A stretch of 64,000 nt of DNA from Prevotella sp. UBA2756 (GTDB taxonomy: Bacteria; Bacteroidota; Bacteroidia; Bacteroidales; Bacteroidaceae): positions 31,732-95,731 of the forward strand of contig DEJE01000049.1 in the NCBI GenBank assembly GCA_002353205.1, read 5' to 3'. Below the pieces are notes generated by a model. The model worked only from the letters and a program-made list of their open reading frames with translations, did no database searches and was not told the DNA's origin. The stretch's first letter is position 1, and every line of letters begins with the position of its first letter. Position numbers and translations under genes: made by a program. Positions 8,898 to 16,100 of the stretch are shown piece after piece.

Positions 8898-9941
8898 ATG
8901 GCAACAAATACAGAAGAGACCGTTTTCAGCACAGGTGCAGATACTCTGGCTAACGGAACAGACGAAATCGTTAAGGAGGCAGTGAAGAAGTCGAAGAAGA
9001 TCGACGTCAAGCCTTGGCAGAAAGTGATGATCGGCGGTACGGCAGGTATCATGCTCGGTGCCGGAACCATCTACGCAGCCAACGCCATCAAGGGGCAGCT
9101 CGAAACAGGTGAGACTGGCGAAGCCAATGCTGAAGGACTGCATGTTGCTAAGGGCATCGACGACAACCAGTCGTTTGGCGAGGCTTTCGCAGCAGCACGC
9201 GAAGAAGTGGGTCCTGGCGGCGTCTTCCACTGGCGCGGCGGACTCTACGGCACCTACACCGAGTCGGAATGGAACTCGATGAGCCAGGCCGACCGCGATG
9301 CCTTCAACTCGCAGGCCGTCGGTGAGGCCACGGGCACAGAGGCCGATGCCAGCCACTACACCACCACACAGCACGACACCCATCAGGATGTGGCTGCTGC
9401 CGACACCCATCACGAAGAGCCGCAGCAGAACCACGGCACGAGCACCGCTCATCAGCAGACCACGGGCACCGCTCATCAGCAGCATCAGCAACAGACTGCC
9501 CAGCACACAACTGGCGGCACCACCACAGGAGGTTCGCAGCAACATACCGATGAGCCCACAGAACCCGAGGTGCGCATCCTGGGTGTGGAAGACGTGACCT
9601 TTGAGGACGGCCAAACCGTTACCGTGGGCACGATGGCCGTCGACGATCACGAGGTCTTCCTTGTTGATGTGGACCGCAATCAGGAGTTTGACCTGCTGAT
9701 GGCTGATGCCAACCAGAACGGTCAGTTCGACGAAAACGAGGTCGTCGACATCAGCAACGAGCACATCACCGTGGCCGAATTCCAGCAGGAGACGGATCCG
9801 CAGGGCAACATGATGGCACAGCGCGAGGAGACGAACGACTTCAACAACGAGGCTGAAATGGCTCCCAATCCCGATGCCGACATGCCCACCGACGATCTTG
9901 GCTCGGCCGACTTCGTCCCCGATGCTAACACGCTCGTATAA
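8898..9941 (+). CDS. Acidic single-pass membrane protein with GPGGVF-W motif and EF-hand-like loop
   Basis: A 347-residue protein: short cytoplasmic tail, membrane helix at about 44-64 (MIGGTAGIMLGAGTIYAANA), then a compact segment AFAAAREEVGPGGVFHWRGG followed by YGTYTESEW. This segment looks like a small conserved domain that I believe recurs in Bacteroidota proteins. After it come His/Gln/Thr-rich low-complexity sequence, a beta-rich segment and an EF-hand-like loop (DVDRNQEFDLLMADANQNG). The tail is acidic. It shares its architecture with the protein at 6458-7216. Function unknown; a transmembrane adaptor or kinase substrate is possible. Confidence 0.68.
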   Translation: MATNTEETVFSTGADTLANGTDEIVKEAVKKSKKIDVKPWQKVMIGGTAGIMLGAGTIYAANAIKGQLETGETGEANAEGLHVAKGIDDNQSFGEAFAAAREEVGPGGVFHWRGGLYGTYTESEWNSMSQADRDAFNSQAVGEATGTEADASHYTTTQHDTHQDVAAADTHHEEPQQNHGTSTAHQQTTGTAHQQHQQQTAQHTTGGTTTGGSQQHTDEPTEPEVRILGVEDVTFEDGQTVTVGTMAVDDHEVFLVDVDRNQEFDLLMADANQNGQFDENEVVDISNEHITVAEFQQETDPQGNMMAQREETNDFNNEAEMAPNPDADMPTDDLGSADFVPDANTLV

Positions 9942-9961
9942 TCAAACGTCAAGCAAAACGA

Positions 9962-10696
9962 ATGAGAACGATTGTCAGAATCTTCACGCTCTTGGCATTG
10001 CTCCTGGTATCCATCGGGAGCAATGCTCAGAAAGTGTATGCCGTGTGCGTCGGCGTGGCCGACTATCCTGATGAGATCAATGACCTCAAGCTTCCTGCAA
10101 ACGATGCGAAGACCATTCAGTGGCTCTACCATAAGAACCGGAAGGCCGAGAGCGTGCTGATTACCAATAAGGATGCCACCTTGGCCAACGTGACCAAAGC
10201 CATGAACACGTTGTTCGCCAAGGCAAAAGAGAAAGATATCATCGTCTTGTTCTTCAGCGGACACGGCAGCAAGGGGGCATTCCGCTGTTATGACGAAGCG
10301 CTCAATTATGATGTCGTCCGTCAGGCAATGGCCAAGAGCAAGTCGCGTCACAAGATTGTCTTTGCCGATGCCTGCTACGCGGGCAAGATGCGTCAGGAAG
10401 GCAGCTTCTCCACCTTCTCACCCGATACCGACTACTCCATGGTCGATGTCATGCTCTTCCTCTCGTCGAGAAGCAACGAGACTTCCATCGAGAGCCGTAA
10501 CATGAAGAACGGTTTCTTCACCGCCTTCCTGCAGCGCGGGTTGAAAGGAGGGGCCGATGCCGACAGAAACCGTACCATCACAGCCAAGGAACTGTTCGAC
10601 TATGTGAGCAAAGGTGTGGCCAAGATTTCTAAAAACAGGCAGCATCCCGTCATGTGGGGACATTTCGACAAGAGCATGCCTGTGATGGTTTGGTAG
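9962..10696 (+). CDS. Secreted caspase-like (C14 family) protein
   Basis: A 244-residue protein with a signal peptide (MRTIVRIFTLLALLLVSIGS, then NAQ) followed by a compact caspase p20-like fold. The catalytic pair is visible: FFSGHG with His101 and DACYAG with Cys138. An early strand (YAVCVGVADYP) and LPANDAKTIQWL match C14 proteins. The last part (ITAKELFDYVSKGV) is like other bacterial caspase homologues. A signal peptide is unusual for a protease thought to act on cytoplasmic targets; the protein would act in the periplasm or beyond. It lies 20 bp after the acidic protein gene and 51 bp before the FHA gene. It may be the effector of the cluster. Confidence 0.88.
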   Translation: MRTIVRIFTLLALLLVSIGSNAQKVYAVCVGVADYPDEINDLKLPANDAKTIQWLYHKNRKAESVLITNKDATLANVTKAMNTLFAKAKEKDIIVLFFSGHGSKGAFRCYDEALNYDVVRQAMAKSKSRHKIVFADACYAGKMRQEGSFSTFSPDTDYSMVDVMLFLSSRSNETSIESRNMKNGFFTAFLQRGLKGGADADRNRTITAKELFDYVSKGVAKISKNRQHPVMWGHFDKSMPVMVW

Positions 10697-10747
10697 CATC
10701 CCAATCCTCAAAACCTCAATCCCCCCATAACCTAATAACCTCAATAA

Positions 10748-11341
10748 ATGATGCAAAAAGCACGTATCAAATGTCCGAAGTGTGGGACGCTCCTCGAAGT
10801 GGAGAACCCTACGGGCGAATTGCAGAAGACGGTGGAGTGCATGAGCTGCAAGGCACGCCTCATCGTGAAGTTCGGCCGTGAGTCGGAGAAGACGCAGAAC
10901 GGCAGCGAGTCCTACGAGTCGATGCTCAACAGGCGTTCGCGCGGAAAGTATGAAGAAGAGGAAGACGAGGAGGAATTCGGCACCAGTATCATGAGTGGTA
11001 TCGCCGATACGACCATCGGAAAGCTGAAATACCAGTCCGACCTCTACACCCTGCAGATGGGCATCAACACCATCGGGCGCATGGCGTCGACGTCGAAGGC
11101 CTCCGTGCAGATAGCCACTCCCGACCGCAGCATGAGCCGTCTGCACTCCGTCATCGAGGTGAGCCGAATGTTCGACGGCAGCGTGCGAGCCATCATCCGC
11201 AACGCCGACAACAAGAACCGCACCTTCGTAGGCGGTCAGGAACTCATCGACGGCGACCGCATCGTGCTCAACTACGGCGATGTCATTCGCATGGGTGATG
11301 TACAGATTACATATATCAAAGATCCAAAATACGACGTATGA
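10748..11341 (+). CDS. Zinc-ribbon/FHA-domain protein
   Basis: A 197-residue soluble protein. The N-terminal ~40 residues hold a zinc ribbon (CPKCG and CMSCKA). A flexible acidic linker (EEEEDEEE) follows, then an FHA domain: INTIGRMA, RSMSRLHSVIEV (conserved Ser-Arg-x-His), NKNRTFVGGQEL and GDVIRMGDVQITYI. FHA domains recognise phosphothreonine, so this is a likely reader of the cluster kinase. Its stop overlaps the start of the downstream phosphatase gene by 4 bp (ATGA), suggesting coupled synthesis of reader and eraser. It lacks the membrane segments found in the block A FHA protein. Confidence 0.9.
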   Translation: MMQKARIKCPKCGTLLEVENPTGELQKTVECMSCKARLIVKFGRESEKTQNGSESYESMLNRRSRGKYEEEEDEEEFGTSIMSGIADTTIGKLKYQSDLYTLQMGINTIGRMASTSKASVQIATPDRSMSRLHSVIEVSRMFDGSVRAIIRNADNKNRTFVGGQELIDGDRIVLNYGDVIRMGDVQITYIKDPKYDV

Positions 11342-12378
11342 AGTTCACGCTTTACCAACCTGAATACATTTACGAGCTCGGACGGCGCTCCAACCAGGAG
11401 GACTCGCTGTTCCCTGCTGCTGCGAAAGCGACGGCCGACGACCGCATCTTCGTCGTCTGCGACGGCATGGGCGGCCATGAGTTCGGCGAGGTGGCGAGCA
11501 GCATTGTATGTGAAACGATTGCTAAGAGTGCATCGAAGCATCAGGTCGCCGACAACGTGTTCACCGACGACCACTTCCAGCAAGTCCTCGACGAGGCTTA
11601 CGACGCGCTTGACGACAGCGGAAAGGACAAGAAAGGCATGGGAACGACGCTCGCCATGCTCGTGTTCCATCGCGGAGGGTGCCTCTCGGCACATATCGGC
11701 GACTCGCGAATCTACCATTTCCGCCCTGCCACAGGAGAGATCCTCTATCGTTCGCGCGACCACTCATTGGTGAATCAGCTCTACGAGACGGGCGAAATCA
11801 GCCGCAGGGAGATGCGCACGTCGAAGAAGAAAAACCTGCTGCTGCGAGCCATGCAGCCTCAGCAGCCCGCGCGCACGGTGGCCGACCTCGTCCATATCAC
11901 CGACATCAAGCCCGGCGACTACTTCCTGATGTGCACCGACGGCATGCTTGAGCGCTACGACGACGATGACCTGCTCGACATCCTGACCAGCGATGCCGAC
12001 GACAAGCGCAAGATAGAGCTGTTGCGCGAGGGCACGGCGCGGAATGCCGACAACCATACTTGCTATCTGATACACGTCGAAACGGTGCAAAGCGAGCCTG
12101 GCGACGACCGACTGCCCAGCGACGAGGCCGAGGCAAGGGCTGCATGCCGCGCACTCAACGACACGTCGCCCGGCGTGGAAGTGGAGCTGGCCGATATCGA
12201 CGAGGAGGCCGAAGCCGACGATTCGGCCCAGACATCGTTCGTCGGCGAAGACTTCAGCAACGAACTGGCCATGGAGGCGCCGAGCCTGAAGCGCGGTATG
12301 GCCAAATGGCTGAAGATTCTCTTCGTCGTTCTCTTCCTCCTCATCTTCGTCGTTGCCGTGCTGAAGTTCCTGCACTGA
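11338..12378 (+). CDS. Membrane-anchored PP2C-family Ser/Thr phosphatase
   Basis: A 346-residue protein with a complete PP2C core: GRRSNQEDS, VVCDGMGGHEFGEVAS, GMGTTLAMLVF, HIGDSRIY, MCTDGMLE and ADNHTCYLI, covering the metal-binding aspartates. After the core comes an acidic linker and a C-terminal membrane helix (about 324-345, LKILFVVLFLLIFVVAVLKF) that tethers the enzyme to the inner membrane facing the cytoplasm. It overlaps the FHA gene by 4 bp and is the last gene of block B. With the PP2C at the left edge the cluster has two phosphatases for one kinase, perhaps for different substrates. Confidence 0.93.
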   Translation: MKFTLYQPEYIYELGRRSNQEDSLFPAAAKATADDRIFVVCDGMGGHEFGEVASSIVCETIAKSASKHQVADNVFTDDHFQQVLDEAYDALDDSGKDKKGMGTTLAMLVFHRGGCLSAHIGDSRIYHFRPATGEILYRSRDHSLVNQLYETGEISRREMRTSKKKNLLLRAMQPQQPARTVADLVHITDIKPGDYFLMCTDGMLERYDDDDLLDILTSDADDKRKIELLREGTARNADNHTCYLIHVETVQSEPGDDRLPSDEAEARAACRALNDTSPGVEVELADIDEEAEADDSAQTSFVGEDFSNELAMEAPSLKRGMAKWLKILFVVLFLLIFVVAVLKFLH

Positions 12379-12450
12379 GCCTTTTTCGCTCGCCGACGCA
12401 CGGCTTGCAGCACCGCATACCGACAATCCATCCCCATACAAGAAATGTTT

Positions 12451-12492
12451 CCCCTTTTCTACCCAGCCGGGTAGAGAAGGGGATTTTCTTTT
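12451..12492 (+). terminator. Rho-independent terminator of signalling block B
   Basis: A 14-bp stem (CCCCTTTTCTACCC with GGGTAGAGAAGGGG, one G-U pair, 4-nt loop) followed by a T-rich stretch, about 70 bp after the PP2C gene. Confidence 0.88.
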
Positions 12493-12853
12493 ACAAAAGT
12501 CGCATTTTAACGCTCCGTGAGCACCGCTTTTCTGAAATTAAAATCCGACGGACGCGTACAGGCGATTCTCACGGAAGTTGTAACCTACTGAAAACAAACA
12601 CCTTGTCTTTTCTTTACATTTTCGGAGCTTTCAAAATGAGTCATTTTACGTTCCAAAACGGCTCATTTCGACGAGCAGAATGCGTCATTTCGGAGAGCAG
12701 AATGGCTCATTTCGGAGTGTAAAATGACTCATTTTGAAAATCGCAACCGATTTTTCGCGTTTTCAGAACGGATTTTTTGTCAAAACAGAAGCTTTCGGCT
12801 CTCTAAAATGATCGAAAAATCCGGCACGATTTTTTGGTTAAATTTGTTTACAT
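12485..12853. repeat. 369-bp intergenic repeat, copy A (contains a 22-bp-period array)
   Basis: This stretch aligns almost without gaps to 29668-30036 (copy B), from TTTCTTTTAC at the left to GGTTAAATTTGTTTACA at the right. Shared landmarks include TTCTGAAATTAAAATCC, GGAAGTTGTAAC, CTTGTCTTTTCTTTACATT and TCTCTAAAATGATC. The centre (12616-12769) is made of seven 22-bp units of the form GCGTCATTTYGGAGAGCAGAAT. Frames across it are interrupted, so it is probably non-coding. It fills most of the gap between the signalling cluster and the helicase gene. Its family and mobility are unknown. Confidence 0.8.
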
Positions 12854-13186
12854 TCTTGCCAATCATTTACATTCTGTCCGCTTCTGTCTTTTCCATTTAA
12901 CCCTTAGTCTGCAGGTCGCCGTGCGTCGCATCTCGCATCCAATGCGCCGCACGTCGGGAAGGAACCGGAGGTGCGAGGCTGTAGAAAAGCGCTGAAAGGG
13001 CGGGCGATAGGGAAATAATTCTGTAGTTTTGGGTTCGCTGAACTTACTTTTCGTTCGGAAATGAAAAGAAAAGTTGTTTTTCTTTTCGTTTGTCTTACTA
13101 TTTTTGTAAATTTGCACAAAAATACGGGTGTGCAGTCTTTGTGTGCCAATTATGCTTATTCTCACAGTTAAAAATATCGGTGGTTT
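12854..13186. other. Intergenic region upstream of the helicase gene
   Basis: Between the repeat and the helicase start I see no convincing gene. It ends in the tandem promoter module described separately (13024-13114). The part 12854-13020 shows nothing I can name. Confidence 0.6.
13024..13114 (+). promoter_or_regulatory. Tandem promoter module of the helicase gene
   Basis: Two -7 boxes 83 bp apart, TAGTTTTG (13024-13031) and TAAATTTG (13107-13114), flank a hairpin-like stretch (GGAAATGAAAAGAAAAG then TTTTTCTTTTCG). The same arrangement, with related sequence, precedes the sulfatase, FKBP and pyrK genes. The -33 boxes are weak here. Confidence 0.62.
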
Positions 13187-16100
13187 ATGGACGGCGAGAT
13201 GTTAATCAGCGGAAAACGAAACGGAAGAGTGGTGTTGGACTTTTTGCCAACGCTCAACGAGTCGATGTTGTTGAATGGTGTGCAGGCTTGTCTGCGGTGT
13301 GTGGTTGAAAACCAGGATGCTGCCGACTGGCACGATGTGCGCATCGGCGTGGAGGGAGAGCTGATTCGGCGCTGCGAGGTGGTCATCGACACGGTGGAGC
13401 ATGGCGGTGCCGTTCAGGTGAAGGACCTGCGCATCGAGCCGTCGAACGAGAAGATGCTCGCCCTTACCGAGGGCATGCCCTCGCACTTCGCCCTGACGGC
13501 GACGGTGGAAGGCGAGGAGGTGCTGCGCAAGGAGCACACCGTGACGCTGCAGCCCTACGACCAATGGGCCGGTGTGGGCGTGATGCCCCACTTGCTGGCC
13601 TCGTTCGTCACGCCCAACCATCCGGCATTGTCGGCCGTCAGCGTGGAGGCGTCGGCGTTTCTTGAGAAATGGACGGGCTCGGGAGCTCTCGATGCCTACC
13701 AGACGCAGGACCGCAACCGCGTGCGCTTCCAGGTGGCAGCCGTCTACGAGGCGCTGCGCTCGCAGGCCATCGTCTACAGCGAGCCGCCGGCATCGTTCGA
13801 GAAGCAGGGCCAGCGCGTGCGCCTGGCCGACCGTGTGCTTCAGGAGAAGCTCGGCACCTGTCTCGACACCACGCTGCTCTTCGCTTCCTGTCTGGAGAAC
13901 ATCGGCATCCATCCGCTGGTTGTCGTCATGCGCGGCCATGCCTTTGTGGGCGCCTGGCTCACCGAGCAGTATTATCCGCAGGATGTTTGCGACGACAGCT
14001 CGTATCTGCTGAAGCAGTCGGCCGACGGCATCGCCAACATCGTGCTCGTGGAGACGACGCACATCACCGCTACGCAGGCCGTCAGCTTCGACGAGGCCGT
14101 GGCCGATGCCGACAGGAAGGTGCGCGACGAGAACGCTTTCGTGCTCTTCGTGGATGTGCATCGCTGCCGTCTCGACGGCGTCCGTCCCTTGCCCCAACGC
14201 GTGATGGTCGACGGCCAGTGGTCGATGGTGCAGGAAACCGTCGAGCGCGAGCATGCCACCGAGGACATCAAGAAGCACGACCACTATGCGCTCCATCTCG
14301 ACAACATGGAGACGGAGATAACGAAGCAGACCATCTGGGAGCGCAAGCTGCTCGACTTCTCGCTGCGCAACAACCTCATCAACTGCAGGCTGGGCCGACG
14401 GGTGATACCCTTCGTGACGTTCGATATGGACACCCTGGAGGACAACTTGCATGCCGGAGTGGACTATTACATCGTGCACTACCCGCAGAAGCAGATTGAA
14501 CCCACCGAGAGCGGCATCTACGACAGCAAGCTGCAGGCCGCCGACTTGCGCCAGATGGTGAGCGAGGAGGTGAAGAACAACCACCACCTGGTGTCCTATC
14601 TGAGCGAGAGCGAGCTGGCCTCGGCCCTGAAGTTCGTCTATCGAGCCTCGCGCAACTCGCTCGAAGAGAACGGTGCCAACACGCTCTTCCTGGCCATCGG
14701 CCTGCTGAAATGGTACGAGAACGAGAAGAGCGTAGTGCCGCGCTACGCACCGTTGCTGCTCATGCCCGTCGACATCATCCGCAAGTCGGGTTCCAACTAT
14801 ATCCTCCGCACACGCGACGAGGAGACCATCCTGAACATCACGCTCGTGGAACTGCTCAAGCAGCAGTTCAAGATCAATCTCTCCATGCTCGACCAGCTGC
14901 CCGAAGACAAGCAGGGAGTGGACGTGAACATCATCCTGGCCACCATTCGCGAGGCCATCAAGAACATGTCGCGCTGGAATGTGATGGAGGAGGCACTGCT
15001 GGGACTGTTCTCGTTCAACAAGTTTGTCATGTGGAACGACATCCACAACAATGCCGACCACCTGAAGGAAAGCGACGTGGTGAAGAGTCTGATGGAGGGT
15101 AGGGTGGCGCTCAAGGACATCGACAACGTGGTCGATGCGCGCGAGATAGACCGCAGCGGGCAGCCCTCCGACTACGCCATACCCGTAGACGTGGACTCTT
15201 CGCAGCTCGAAGCCGTCGTGGAGAGCGGCCGGGGGAAGAGCTTCATCCTCTACGGACCTCCGGGAACGGGCAAGAGCCAGACCATCACCAACATGATTGC
15301 CAACGCTCTCTACCACGACAAGCGCGTGCTCTTCGTGGCAGAGAAGATGGCCGCCCTCGAGGTGGTGCAGAAGCGACTGTCGAAAATAGGGCTGGCTCCT
15401 TTCTGTCTGGAACTCCATTCCAACAAGGTGACGAAGAACCACTTCCTCAGACAGATGCAGGAAGCCCTCAACGTGGTACATATCAAAGAGCCCGAACAGT
15501 ATAAGGTCATGTCGGACCGGCTGTTTTCGCACCGCCAGCAGCTCATCGGATACATTGAGAAGCTGCACAAGAAGCAGGCATCGGGCTATTCGCTCTACGA
15601 CTGCATCTCGCGATACCTCAGCATCGAGGGCGACGAGATCAAAGACCTGCTGCCCAAGGCGGCCGACATCAACCGCGAGAAGCTGGAGCGATGGGTGGAG
15701 GCGACTCGCACGCTCGACACCATCTTCCAGGTGTCGGGGCATCCTGCCGACCATCCCCTCATGGGATTGCTGCCCAAGAGCTACCAAACGGCCGACGTAG
15801 AGCGTCTGGGCACTCTGCTGAAGCAGTTCAAACAGCAGTTCCAGGAGCTGAAGAGCAAGGTGGAGGCGCTCCCCGTGAAGCTCGAGCTGACCGACGGCGA
15901 CCTGTCGTGGCTCACGAGCATGAAGGCGATGAAAGACAACCTGCCGCAGACCAACATACAGCAGTTTGTGCAGCTCGACGCCAATGCCGTGAAGGAGCAG
16001 TGGCAGCGCGTGACCGACAAGTGGTTCCTGCCGCGCTTCTTCGCCAAGCGCAGCTTCATGAAGGAATTCTGCCAACCTTTCAATATCGCAAAGACATACG

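Noticed and set aside
1717..12378. Type VI secretion phosphorylation module (PpkA/PppA/Fha)
   Set aside because: No secretion-machine genes (sheath, ClpV, baseplate) are present.
12060..12722. 220-codon open frame through the PP2C end and repeat
   Set aside because: It overlaps a certain gene in another frame and the terminator.
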